From Thermophilibacter provencensis (GTDB lineage: Bacteria > Actinomycetota > Coriobacteriia > Coriobacteriales > Atopobiaceae), in the NCBI RefSeq assembly GCF_900128445.1, contig NZ_LT671417.1:1474769-1538768 (forward strand): a DNA stretch of 64,000 nucleotides, read 5' to 3'. Each line of letters starts with the position of its first letter. Position 1 is the stretch's first letter. This document shows, one piece after another, positions 41,415-51,508 of the stretch. Below the pieces are notes generated by a model that searched no databases, was not told the origin of the DNA, and saw only the letters and a list, made by a program, of their open reading frames with translations. The position numbers and the translations under genes were made by a program.

Positions 41415-42329
41415 ATGGCAGAGGGGAACGCCCGGCGCGACGCCCGCGGGGGCGGGCGCGCCGCGGAGGCGAAGCGTCACACGAGCGAGATGGCCCGGCG
41501 CTTTGCGTCGGAGATCGAGCGCGCCGTCGCCGACACGCGCGTCTACGACGGCGCCCCGAGGGCGTCGGTCGAGGGCCGGGTGCCCGTCGTCACCGTGGCG
41601 GAGGAGGACTCCGTCGCTGCCGTCCTCGCGCGCGGGCGTGGCCTGGCGTCCGCCTGCGACCTCGCCGTCCTGGACTTCGCCTCGTTCACCTACCCCGGCG
41701 GGGGCTACGACCGGGGGACCATGGCGCAGGAGGAGTCCCTCTGCGCCGAGAGCTTCCTCTACAACGTGCTCACCGAGAAGCGCGCCTGGTACGCCGAGAA
41801 CCGCCGCCGCAACATCAACTGCGACCTCTACCGCAACCGCGCCCTCGTGGTGCCGCGCGTGCGCTTCGAGCGCGACGGCTTCCACTCGTACGCAGACGTC
41901 ATCGTGGCGGCGGCCCCCAACGCGCGTCGCGCCCGCGAGGAGTACCGCGTGGGCGACGCGGCCCTTCTCTCTGCCCTGCGCGATCGCGTCCGCCTGGTGA
42001 TGGCCATCGCGGATGACCTCGGGCATGACAAGCTCGTCCTGGGCGCCTTCGGCTGCGGGGTCTTCGGCTGGGACGCCGCGACGGTGGCGGAGGCCTTCCG
42101 TGCCGAGCTCGCCGGCGGGGCGCACGTAGCCTCCGAGGTGACCTTCGCGATCCCGCGTGGCCGTGCGGACGAGAACCTCGAGGTCTTCCAGCACGCGCTG
42201 GCAACCTTCCCCGAGCCCAACCCCGAGCCGTACCGCACCCGCGCCGAGCGGGCCGCCGAGGCGGCGCGCGCCCGCGCCGCGGGGCCCGCCGAGGACGAGG
42301 GCGAGGACGACTGGAGGCAGTACCTCTAG
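41415..42329 (+). CDS. TIGR02452-family protein (microbial PARG-like macrodomain)
   Basis: This 304-residue protein belongs to the bacterial poly(ADP-ribose) glycohydrolase-type macrodomain family. ATG at 41415 follows GAAAGGAGC. The catalytic-loop signature is plain: VLDFASFTYPGGGYDRGTMAQEESLC (GGG plus QEE), preceded by an N-terminal helix with HTSEMARRF. VLGAFGCGVFGWDAATVAEAF is the second conserved segment. It presumably removes ADP-ribose from proteins or nucleic acids. No ADP-ribosyltransferase or NAD-consuming defence gene lies adjacent, so the substrate source is unknown. Confidence 0.88.
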   Translation: MAEGNARRDARGGGRAAEAKRHTSEMARRFASEIERAVADTRVYDGAPRASVEGRVPVVTVAEEDSVAAVLARGRGLASACDLAVLDFASFTYPGGGYDRGTMAQEESLCAESFLYNVLTEKRAWYAENRRRNINCDLYRNRALVVPRVRFERDGFHSYADVIVAAAPNARRAREEYRVGDAALLSALRDRVRLVMAIADDLGHDKLVLGAFGCGVFGWDAATVAEAFRAELAGGAHVASEVTFAIPRGRADENLEVFQHALATFPEPNPEPYRTRAERAAEAARARAAGPAEDEGEDDWRQYL

Positions 42330-42471
42330 CCGTACGGCGGTCTCGGGAATCCCCGCGCCCCGAAGACGGGGACGAACGACGGGAGGGCCGCCGAGGCGCC
42401 CGCGCTCGGCGAGGAGCCCTCTCGGCATGCCTCGGTGTCGGCTCCCACTCTGACGCCTCTGGCCAGCTCCC

Positions 42472-42557
42472 CCGCCATCCCGTCCCCCTCCCTCCGCCCC
42501 CAGGAGCGCAGCGCGCGTTGCGCTCCTGGGGGCGGAGGGAGGGGGACGGGATGGCGG
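42472..42557. repeat. 39-bp perfect hairpin
   Basis: Arms 42472-42510 and 42519-42557 pair perfectly across an 8-nt loop. One arm begins CCGCCATCCCGTCCCCCTCC. It lies 142 bases past the PARG-like gene and is followed by an AT-rich stretch (GTATTTAATATAG). Confidence 0.92.
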
Positions 42558-44469
<1,912 letters not shown>

Positions 44470-44489
44470 ACGAGAAGGACGGAGGAGCC

Positions 44490-45386
44490 GTGGACCTCGC
44501 GCACGCTCTCGAGGAGTACCTGGGATACCTCGCCGTCGAGCGGGGCAGCTCGGAGAACACCATCGCGTCCTACGGCCGCGACCTCGCCCGCTATGTGGCC
44601 TGGCTCGCCGAGCGCGGCGTCACCGACCCCGAGGACGTGACGCGCCAGCTCATCGAGGAGCACGTGGGGGCGCTCGTGGACGTGGGCCTCGCCCCCTCCT
44701 CGGTGGAGCGAGCCGTCTCAGCGATCAAGGGGCTCCATCGCTTCATGGTCGCCGACGAGCTCTGCTCCGCCTTCCCCACGGCTGACCTCCCTCTGCCCGC
44801 GAAGCCGGCGCGCCTGCCGGACGTGATCTCGGTGGAGGCCGCCGCTCGCCTGCTCGACCAGCCCTTCCCCCAGACGCCCTCTGGGCTGCGTGACCGCGCC
44901 ATCCTCGAGACCCTCTATGGCTGCGGCCTGCGCGCGAGCGAGCTCTGTGGGCTCGACCTGCGCTCCGTCGTCCTGGACGAGGCGCTCCTCCGGGTTCACG
45001 GCAAGGGGGGAAAGGAGCGCGTGGTGCCCGTCATGGGGACGGCCGCCGCGGCGCTCTCGGCCTATCTCGGGCAGGGGCGCGGCGAGCTCGTGGGGCGCCG
45101 CTCCACGCAGGCGGTCTTCCTCAACGTGCGCGGCGGGCGCCTCTCGAGGCAGTCGGTCCACGCGATCGTGGAGCGCTACGGGCGCGTGGCGGGCATCGAG
45201 GGGCTCCACCCCCACACCCTGCGACACAGCTACGCCACGCACCTCCTTGAGGGCGGGGCCGACCTGCGTGCCGTGCAGGAGCTGCTCGGGCATGCCAACA
45301 TCGCGACGACGCAGCTCTACACCCACGTCGACCGCTCCCACATCAGGCGCGTGTACCTCGCCGCGCACCCCCGCGCGAGGGAGTAG
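44490..45386 (+). CDS. xerD: Tyrosine recombinase XerC/XerD
   Basis: A 298-residue site-specific recombinase for resolving chromosome dimers at dif. GTG at 44490 follows GGAGGAGCC. The N-terminal SAM-like core-binding domain (LEEYLGYLAVERGSSENTIASYGRDL) precedes the catalytic domain with Arg in GCGLRASELCGL, Lys in GKGGKERVVPV, HTLRHSYATHLLEGG, and LGHANIATTQLYTHVD with His and the nucleophile Tyr. Chromosomal context next to pyrG and the absence of phage genes argue for the housekeeping enzyme rather than an integrase. Confidence 0.92.
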   Translation: MDLAHALEEYLGYLAVERGSSENTIASYGRDLARYVAWLAERGVTDPEDVTRQLIEEHVGALVDVGLAPSSVERAVSAIKGLHRFMVADELCSAFPTADLPLPAKPARLPDVISVEAAARLLDQPFPQTPSGLRDRAILETLYGCGLRASELCGLDLRSVVLDEALLRVHGKGGKERVVPVMGTAAAALSAYLGQGRGELVGRRSTQAVFLNVRGGRLSRQSVHAIVERYGRVAGIEGLHPHTLRHSYATHLLEGGADLRAVQELLGHANIATTQLYTHVDRSHIRRVYLAAHPRARE

Positions 45387-45432
45387 GGCGGCTAGGCTTG
45401 GCATGCCGGGCGCCCTCCTTCCTGCTTTTGGT

Positions 45433-45497
45433 CGAGCATGCCCCCGCGCACGGAATGTGGGCTGGAGTCCTACATTCCGTGCGCGGGGGCATGCTCG
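45433..45497. repeat. 26-bp perfect hairpin (GAGCATGCC family)
   Basis: Arms 45433-45458 and 45472-45497 are perfect (outer CGAGCATGCCCCCGCGCACG) with a 13-nt loop. It lies between convergent genes and its right arm encodes the last residues and stop of the minus-strand lipoprotein. It is likely to serve as a bidirectional terminator. Confidence 0.92.
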
Positions 45498-46132
45498 TGG
45501 TATGGGACGCCGGCCGCGGAGAGGGCGTCCGCCCAGATGTCGCGGCTGATGGTGAGCCCCTCGCCGGGCATGTCGGCGGCCGCCACCTCGATGCCAGTGT
45601 CGGCGTCCACGAAGGCGGCCCTGAATCCCCAGTCCTCCTGTCCGTCAAAGAGCTGCAGGTAGCCGCAGGCAACCATGATCGTGTAGAGGTCGGCCGCGGC
45701 GTCGTTGTCGTCCGTGAAGCAGGGGCGCGCGGTGACGGTGATGGCCCGGAGGTCGTCGGACACGTCGACGGCGTCGGCGCAGTCCCGCTCGAGGAGCGAC
45801 GCGGTCTCCTCCGCAAGCGTCTCCTCCCACTTCCGCACCTGTGCCTCGAGCTGTCCCGCCGTGAAGGTGAGGATGACGTCGTCTCCCTCTGCGACGGCGT
45901 CCAGGGCGTCCTCGCTCGCCTCGTTGGCGTACTGCTCGAGGACGTCCTCCTGCGAGAGGGCGCAGAGGCGGAGGAACGACGCGGGGAAGCGCACGGAGGC
46001 GGCTTCCTCCGCGGGCTCGGGTTCGGGCTCGGCGGGTGCGGGGTCGACCGGCTCGTGCCCCCCGTCGGCGCAGCCGCAGAGGGCGGCGAGAAGGGCGCCG
46101 GAGAGCGCGAGTGCGGAGCGTCGGCTGAGCAT
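45470..46132 (-). CDS. Putative lipoprotein, paralogue of 48659-49288
   Basis: 220 residues from the start at 46132. The N-terminus (SRRSALALSGALLAALCGC) is a lipoprotein signal with a twin arginine; the lipobox is slightly atypical. A Glu/Pro-rich linker (EPVDPAPAEPEPEPAEE) follows, then a domain of about 170 residues. Its C-terminal part (LYTIMVACGYLQLF, AAFVDADTGIEVAAADMP) matches the second lipoprotein of this locus. Function unknown. The last nine codons and the stop fall within a palindromic hairpin, so the C-terminal sequence is probably not original. Confidence 0.8.
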   Translation of the reverse strand: MLSRRSALALSGALLAALCGCADGGHEPVDPAPAEPEPEPAEEAASVRFPASFLRLCALSQEDVLEQYANEASEDALDAVAEGDDVILTFTAGQLEAQVRKWEETLAEETASLLERDCADAVDVSDDLRAITVTARPCFTDDNDAAADLYTIMVACGYLQLFDGQEDWGFRAAFVDADTGIEVAAADMPGEGLTISRDIWADALSAAGVPYHEHAPAHGM

Positions 46133-46217
46133 GGGAAAGCCTCTCATGAGGGCTTTGATAGATGAAATTATAGTAGCATGATGCTCAGCTAAGCTCGGGG
46201 ACGTGAGAGGTGGCGGT
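46133..46217. promoter_or_regulatory. Divergent promoter with overlapping -10 elements
   Basis: In an AT-rich 85-bp gap, ATTATAGT contains TATAGT on the plus strand (46169-46174) and TATAAT on the minus strand (46172-46167). The lipoprotein and the TPR gene thus appear to share a bidirectional promoter core. No convincing -35 is visible on either side. Confidence 0.55.
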
Positions 46218-48662
46218 ATGGGCCGCTCGAAAGATCGACCGATTCCAATGCTGGCGGGCGTGGTGCTGATCGCTGCCGGCGTGCTTTTCCTGGGGTACGC
46301 CTTCTTCCAGTACTCCTCCATCGCGAACGACCCATCCTATGCCGGGGTGGGCTGGCGCGACGCCTACGAGATGCGCGACACCGCACGGGGGATGCTCCTG
46401 GGCCTCTCGCTCGTCGTGCTGGGGATCTTGGTCGTGGCGCTGCGGCTGCGCGACCGCCTGCGGGCGCCGCGGGTGCCCCGGGAGGCCGAGAAGGGCGCGG
46501 CGGCCGCGTCTGCGTCGCACCCGGCTGCCGCGCCGACGAGACCCGATCCGAAGCCCGCTCCCGCCCCCGCGCCGAAGACCGCTCCCTCCCCGAAGCGCCC
46601 CGACGGCGGCGTCTCGCCGCTCGAGCAGGTGCTCCCGCGCTCGGATGACGCGCTCGCGACGCTGCGCTACTTCATCGTGGACGCCCCCGACCAGCTGCTC
46701 GGCGACCAGTGCGAGCTCGTGCGGCGCACGGGGCTGGCGGACTGGACGGGCGAGCCGCGGTGCGGCGCCCGCAGGCTCGCCCGCTGCGGCCGCTGGTGGC
46801 TCGTGCCCACGGGGGAGGGGCCGAAGCCGTCGGGCATGGACCGCATTTGGGCGATCGAGGCGGCGCTCAACCTCGGGCGGGACGCTGCCAGGCTGGCCGA
46901 GCCGCCCGCCACGCTGGACGAGCGGCTGCGCGTCCTTCTCGCCGGCGTCTCCCGCCTGGAGCCCGTCCGGCACCCGGGCAGCCGCTTTCTCGCCGACGCC
47001 ACCGAGGGCGCCGACCCCGGGGGCGAGTGGGCCGCACGCGTGGCCTTTGCCGACGCCCTGGAGAACCTGCCGGTGCCGTTCCGCATGGTCGCGGACTTCA
47101 GGCTCAACGTCTCCGATGGGCTGCTCGGGGTGAGGGCGGCCGTGCCCCGGCCGGCAGCTTTCTCGTTCATGCCGGAGGCGGAGCGAATCCAGCTCGCCCG
47201 CGCCTATGCGTACGACCTCGCGCTGCTCGTCGCGCGGACGGCGTTTGCCGCCTCGCCGGCAATCCGTCGCGTGACCGTGAACTGTCATGAGGACGAGAGC
47301 GTGGACTGCGTCCTCTCCGCGGATTTCGAGCGCTCCTCGCTCGAGCGCGCGGCCGCCGCCCCGCGTGAGGGCGGCCTGCCCAATTCCTCCGCCGAGCTGC
47401 GCTACCGTCCCGCTGCGGACGGCTGGCTCGCCCCCGTCGCTCCGCTGACGTCATTCGTCGACCGTCATCTGCGCCCTGCCGAGCGGTATCGCCCGGTGGA
47501 GCTCTCCGACGAGCCCTGCCCCGAGGCAGTCGTGCGCGCCTGCGGCGCCCATCTGCGCTCCGAGCTCGGCATTGCGGAGAGCGTGGTTCGCTGGGACGCG
47601 TGGGAGCGCCTCGCGGACGACTTCGGCGGGCTCGGAGACACGACGGAGGGTGCGGTGGAGGCCCTCTCCGAGCTGCGCGCGTCCGCCTCGGACGCCTCGA
47701 TCATCGAGGCCTGCGAGCGTACGACGCTCGCCCTGGTCTCGGGCGAGCTCGACGTGGAGGACGCCGACGGCCTCATCGAGTGCTTCGTTCACGGCTCGGC
47801 GCTCGAGCGCGCCGTGCGTCAGGCGGGGCCCCTCGTCTCTGCGGCTGGCGAGCCTGACCACGCGGAGCTCTCGAGGGTGGCGGGCCTGCTCGAGGACGCG
47901 CTGGCGCCCGTTGAGGCGCTCGACGCCTATCGCGACGACGAGCGGACGGTCCACCGCTACTTCCGCTCCGCTCCCGAGCGCGTGACCTACAACCTCGACT
48001 GCGCTGACGGTCGTGCCGTGCGCCTCGTCCCGGATGCCTATTTCCTCGCGCACCAGTACGCATCGGTCCTCGAGCGGAGGCTCGCGCTCCCCGGCAGCCT
48101 CGATCGCGCGCTCGCCCATGCCGAGCGCGCCGCGGAGCTCGCGCCGTGCACGGTCGAGGCGACGATTGCCCGCGCGGACTGCCTGGGCGACCTGGGGAGG
48201 GCCGACGAGGCGGTGCGCGCGGTGTCCGGCGCTGCGGCGCGCTGCTCGACCGTCGACGGCCTCTCCCTTTGCCTCTACCGCCTCGCCGCGCTGGTCTACG
48301 ACCTCGGCATGGTGGAGGCGTCCGTCGCCTGCTACCGCCGCTGCATCGAGCTGGGCCGCGCGCAGGCCGAGCCCGCCCGCCGCGAGCTCGCCGTGCTTGT
48401 CGAGCACGAGCACGAGGCGCTGGCCGCGAGCCGCCTCGACCCGGCGACGCTCACGGGGAAGCGCCTCACGCGCGCTCTCGAGGGGGCCGGTCTGCCTGCG
48501 GGTGGCACGGGACCGCTCTCCGATCGCCTGCGGGCGGCAGCGGCGGCGTGCACGGATGCCGGGATCTTCTCGGTGGCCCGTCCGCTGCTCCAGGCGTACC
48601 TGCAGGCGGCCGACCGGCGTGACGACGCGCTCGCCGACGTGCTTGCGTCGCTGAGCGCCTAG
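46218..48662 (+). CDS. Membrane protein with TPR-like C-terminus, unknown function
   Basis: 814 residues; ATG at 46218 follows GAGAGGTGG, and GTG 46203 is an alternative. Two membrane spans (about 10-30 and 56-74) form an N-terminal hairpin. A Pro/Ala-rich linker (about 95-135) leads to a large cytoplasmic region. The C-terminal third (about 610-760) has repeated helical pairs of TPR character (ALAHAERAAELAPCTVEATIARADCLGDLGRADEAVRAV). I do not recognise the central domain. It is flanked on both sides by paralogous lipoprotein genes on the other strand and ends by overlapping one of them at a shared CTAG. Confidence 0.75.
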   Translation: MGRSKDRPIPMLAGVVLIAAGVLFLGYAFFQYSSIANDPSYAGVGWRDAYEMRDTARGMLLGLSLVVLGILVVALRLRDRLRAPRVPREAEKGAAAASASHPAAAPTRPDPKPAPAPAPKTAPSPKRPDGGVSPLEQVLPRSDDALATLRYFIVDAPDQLLGDQCELVRRTGLADWTGEPRCGARRLARCGRWWLVPTGEGPKPSGMDRIWAIEAALNLGRDAARLAEPPATLDERLRVLLAGVSRLEPVRHPGSRFLADATEGADPGGEWAARVAFADALENLPVPFRMVADFRLNVSDGLLGVRAAVPRPAAFSFMPEAERIQLARAYAYDLALLVARTAFAASPAIRRVTVNCHEDESVDCVLSADFERSSLERAAAAPREGGLPNSSAELRYRPAADGWLAPVAPLTSFVDRHLRPAERYRPVELSDEPCPEAVVRACGAHLRSELGIAESVVRWDAWERLADDFGGLGDTTEGAVEALSELRASASDASIIEACERTTLALVSGELDVEDADGLIECFVHGSALERAVRQAGPLVSAAGEPDHAELSRVAGLLEDALAPVEALDAYRDDERTVHRYFRSAPERVTYNLDCADGRAVRLVPDAYFLAHQYASVLERRLALPGSLDRALAHAERAAELAPCTVEATIARADCLGDLGRADEAVRAVSGAAARCSTVDGLSLCLYRLAALVYDLGMVEASVACYRRCIELGRAQAEPARRELAVLVEHEHEALAASRLDPATLTGKRLTRALEGAGLPAGGTGPLSDRLRAAAAACTDAGIFSVARPLLQAYLQAADRRDDALADVLASLSA

Positions 48663-49288
48663 GCTCCCGCCGAGACGGCCTCGTCCCAGCTCTCGCGGCT
48701 GTAGGAGAGCTCCTCGACGGGCAGCGCGGCGCGCGCGACCTCCGCGCCCGTCTCGGCGTCCACGAGGGCGACCTCGACCGCCCAGTCGCCCTGCCAGTCG
48801 GACTCCGGGTCGAGAATCTGCAGGAAGCCGCAGGCGGCGACGAGCCGGTAGAGGTCGGCGTCCGCGCGCTCGGCGAAGGAGGGGCGCGCGGTGACGGTCA
48901 CGGCTTCGTGCCCCTCCGCCACCTCGACGGAGGCGACGTCGTCGCCTGCCCCCAGCGAGTCGAGGCTCTTGTCGAGCTCGTCCTCCCACATGGCGCGCAG
49001 CTGTCCGTACCAGTGGTCGGTGACGTAGAGCTCGAGCGAGCCGTCATCAAGGACGCTCGTGCCAATCCCCCCGTCGGAGTAGTCGGCGTAGCCCAGCGCC
49101 GCCTCGTCGGCCGTGTTGCCGGTGAACGCGAGGTAGGAGGCCGGGACGGTGATGCGCAGCTGCACTGGCTGCGTCTGCGCGCCGGGATCCGGGCTCTGCC
49201 TGGGCCCCGGCTTGCCCCCGGCGCAGCCGGCGAGCGAGGCGATCCCCCCTGCGGACAGGGCGAGAAGCGTGCGGCGGGTGATGGACAT
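48659..49288 (-). CDS. Putative Tat-type lipoprotein, paralogue of 45470-46132
   Basis: 209 residues from the start at 49288. The signal TRRTLLALSAGGIASLAGC has a twin arginine and a perfect lipobox (LAGC, Cys22). A short Pro/Gln-rich linker leads to a domain beginning RITVPASYLAFTG. The region EAVTVTARPSFAERADADLYRLVAACGFLQIL and VALVDAETGAEVARAALPVEEL aligns by eye with the other lipoprotein of the locus, so they arose by duplication. Its stop overlaps that of the TPR protein gene. Function unknown. Confidence 0.82.
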   Translation of the reverse strand: MSITRRTLLALSAGGIASLAGCAGGKPGPRQSPDPGAQTQPVQLRITVPASYLAFTGNTADEAALGYADYSDGGIGTSVLDDGSLELYVTDHWYGQLRAMWEDELDKSLDSLGAGDDVASVEVAEGHEAVTVTARPSFAERADADLYRLVAACGFLQILDPESDWQGDWAVEVALVDAETGAEVARAALPVEELSYSRESWDEAVSAGA

Positions 49289-49717
49289 GGGGCAGCTCCC
49301 TGGGTTTGTCCGACAGGTGGCGGATTGATGAGAATCTAAACAAAAGTATATCCCCTGGACACCCCTCATCCCTCCAGCATGCCCTCGCGCACGGTTCTAG
49401 CCGTGGGGGAGGACGTCTCTTTGCTTCGGGGCGTGATCGGAGGGATCGCGCAGAGGCGCGCGGGAGACGGCGGCCGACGGCATGGGACGGCGCCCCACCG
49501 GCGTGGGATGGTCCCACACCGCCGACGAGCTGCGCTTTTGGCATGAAGAGCATCTTGGAGGGCCTCTGAGCTGCGCCTTCACGGCACCCACACACTATGT
49601 TTCCCCCAAAGGCGAACAGGCGACGGGTCGCTTGTGGTCGAAGGGGCCTGGCCGCACCACATCTTGGGCTCTGCGGTGTCGGCACAGGCCGTTCACGAGC
49701 TGGATTCAACCAGAGGT
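49289..49717. other. Non-coding gap upstream of mraZ
   Basis: No gene is supported. It contains a decayed GAGCATGCC-family arm (about 49374-49395) and a short inverted repeat (GGGACGGCGCC region with GGGATGGTCCC, 49482-49515). It presumably includes the start of the minus-strand lipoprotein transcript. Confidence 0.6.
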
Positions 49718-49768
49718 GTGTCGCATCGTGTTTTCTAGTGTCGCAAAGTGGGGTGAATGGCGTATAGT
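49718..49768 (+). promoter_or_regulatory. mraZ promoter with four 10-bp phased operator boxes
   Basis: Four consecutive 10-bp units each begin GTG: GTGTCGCATC (49718), GTGTTTTCTA (49728), GTGTCGCAAA (49738) and GTGGGGTGAA (49748). They are followed by a -10 TATAGT (49763-49768). MraZ proteins are known to bind tandem short direct repeats with 10-bp periodicity upstream of their own gene, overlapping the promoter. This is therefore the probable autoregulatory site of the dcw cluster. Confidence 0.75.
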
Positions 49769-49818
49769 GTTCCCACGCTCCGTTCGGGGCAGGCTTCTCG
49801 TCTTGAAGGGAGGGTGAC

Positions 49819-50280
49819 ATGCTCGCCGGGTCGTATCCGATGTCCGTGGATGCCAAGGCACGCGTCACCCTGCCGGCCGTCTTCCGCAAGCAGCTCGTGG
49901 ATGGCGACAAGAAGACGATATACCTGCTTCCGATGAAGGAGTGCGTGAACGGCTTCACCCCTGCGGGCCTCGAGCAGTTCATAGACGGGCTCTTCATCGA
50001 GCGCGGCGAGAACCGCTTCGATCCCCGCAGCCGCAGGGACGTTCAGCTCAAGACCAGGCTCTGGGCGAGCGCGGTGGAGGTCGACATCGACTCCGCAGGC
50101 CGCGTCGCCCTCGGCAAGCTTGACGGTACCAAGCCCGGTACGCGCGAGCGGCTCGGTCTCACGGCTGACGTCACGGTCGTGGGCGCCGGGGACCACTTCG
50201 AGGTGTGGAACACCGAGCAGTGGAACGCGACGCAGGAGAGCTTCGAGGACGAGCTCGACGCGCTCCTCTATCACGACTAG
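49819..50280 (+). CDS. mraZ: Transcriptional regulator MraZ
   Basis: First gene of the dcw cluster, a DNA-binding protein with two SpoVT/AbrB-type halves (DAKARVTLPAVFRKQL near 10-25 and DSAGRVALGKL near 92-102) that assemble into rings. 153 residues, slightly longer than most. ATG at 49819 follows GAAGGGAGGGTGAC. It is expected to repress its own operon through the phased boxes upstream. Confidence 0.95.
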   Translation: MLAGSYPMSVDAKARVTLPAVFRKQLVDGDKKTIYLLPMKECVNGFTPAGLEQFIDGLFIERGENRFDPRSRRDVQLKTRLWASAVEVDIDSAGRVALGKLDGTKPGTRERLGLTADVTVVGAGDHFEVWNTEQWNATQESFEDELDALLYHD

Positions 50281-50299
50281 GCGAAGGGGGGTGAGGGTC

Positions 50300-51262
50300 T
50301 TGACAGGAGAATATCGGCACGTACCCGTGATGCTTGACGAGGTCCTCGCCGAGCTCGACCCGCGGCCGGGAGAGGTGGTCTGCGACTGCACCCTCGGCGG
50401 GGCCGGGCACTCGGTGGAGCTTGCGAGGCGCGTCGCCCCCGACGGCCTGTCCCTGGGAATCGACCAGGACGACATGGCCCTGACGGCGGCGTCCGAGCGC
50501 CTCTCCCGCGAGGTCCCGGAGGCGAGCGTGCGCCTTCTCAGGGGCAACTTCGGAGACCTTGACGACCTGCTCGTCGAGGCCGAGGTCCCCGGGGTGGACT
50601 GCTTCCTCTTCGACCTCGGCGTCTCGTCGCCGCAGCTCGACATCCCGGAGAGGGGCTTCTCGTACCACGAGGACGCCCCGCTCGACATGCGCATGAATTC
50701 GGGGAACCACACCCTAACCGCAGCCGAGGTCGTGAACACCTACAACGAAGCTGACCTCACCCGAATCCTTCGCGTCTACGGTGACGAGCGCTTTGCGTCG
50801 CGTATCGCCCGCCGCATCGTCGAGCGCCGCTCCAAGGCGCCCGTCGAGACGACCCTCCAGCTCGTGGAGATCGTCAAGGAGGCGATACCGGCCGCGGCGC
50901 GCAGGCACGGCGGCCACCCCGCGCGCAAGACCTTCCAGGCCCTGCGCATCGAGGTGAACCACGAGCTCGACGTCCTCGACCGCGGCCTCAGGGCGGCGGT
51001 CCGCTGGGCGAACCCGGGTGGCAGGATCTGCGTCATCTCCTACCACTCGCTCGAGGACCGCATCGTGAAGCACGTCTTCTCCGAGCTCTCCCAGGGGTGC
51101 ACCTGCCCGCCGGACCTCCCGGTGTGCGTGTGCGGTCACGTGCCGATAGTCGACGTCAGGACGAGGAGGCCCCTCGTCGCCTCGGACGAGGAGGTCGCGG
51201 CCAACCCACGGTCGCGCAGCGCCCTCATGCGCGTGGCGGTCAAGCTCGACGTCACCGACTGA
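50300..51262 (+). CDS. rsmH: 16S rRNA m4C1402 methyltransferase RsmH
   Basis: RsmH N4-methylates C1402 in the ribosomal P site; 320 residues. The start is most likely TTG at 50300 (LTGEYRHVPVMLDEVLAEL), correctly spaced from AGGGGGGTGA; GTG at 50291 is possible but too close to that site. The SAM-binding DCTLGGAGHS, FDLGVSSPQLD, the FSYHEDAPLDMRM segment and SYHSLEDRIVKHVF are intact. Confidence 0.94.
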   Translation: MTGEYRHVPVMLDEVLAELDPRPGEVVCDCTLGGAGHSVELARRVAPDGLSLGIDQDDMALTAASERLSREVPEASVRLLRGNFGDLDDLLVEAEVPGVDCFLFDLGVSSPQLDIPERGFSYHEDAPLDMRMNSGNHTLTAAEVVNTYNEADLTRILRVYGDERFASRIARRIVERRSKAPVETTLQLVEIVKEAIPAAARRHGGHPARKTFQALRIEVNHELDVLDRGLRAAVRWANPGGRICVISYHSLEDRIVKHVFSELSQGCTCPPDLPVCVCGHVPIVDVRTRRPLVASDEEVAANPRSRSALMRVAVKLDVTD

Positions 51263-51508
51263 GGGCCCCAGAGCGGCGTAGCCGGCGCGAGCCGTCTACC
51301 GAGAGACGCACCACAACCGCATCAGAACGCAGCTCAAACGCACCACCTTCGAACCATCAACGAACTATCAACTCACTATCAATGAACACTTAAGGTCGCT
51401 CAACCAACTCTCGAGGAAATAGTCTCAATCAACCCTCAAGTTCCCAGCGTACCTGCCATCTATGTAGTCATCGCGGCAAGAGCCGCTCACGTCACGAGAA
51501 GGACGACG
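51263..51508 (+). promoter_or_regulatory. G-poor, CA-rich leader between rsmH and ftsL
   Basis: From about 51300 to 51450 the plus strand is unusually rich in C and A and poor in G, with related words such as AACTATCAACTCACTATCAA and ATCAACGAACT. No hairpin or gene is visible. The composition is that of a Rho-utilisation (rut) region, suggesting a control point inside the dcw cluster. A new promoter for ftsL is the alternative. Confidence 0.45.

Noticed and set aside
44490-45386. Phage or transposon integrase
   Set aside because: Length, XerD-like motifs and a housekeeping context next to pyrG, without phage genes or attachment repeats, fit chromosomal XerD.
47451-48989. 512-codon minus-strand frame opposite the TPR gene
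   Set aside because: Arg-rich low-complexity translation with no start signal; the plus-strand TPR protein has a ribosome-binding site, membrane spans and repeats.
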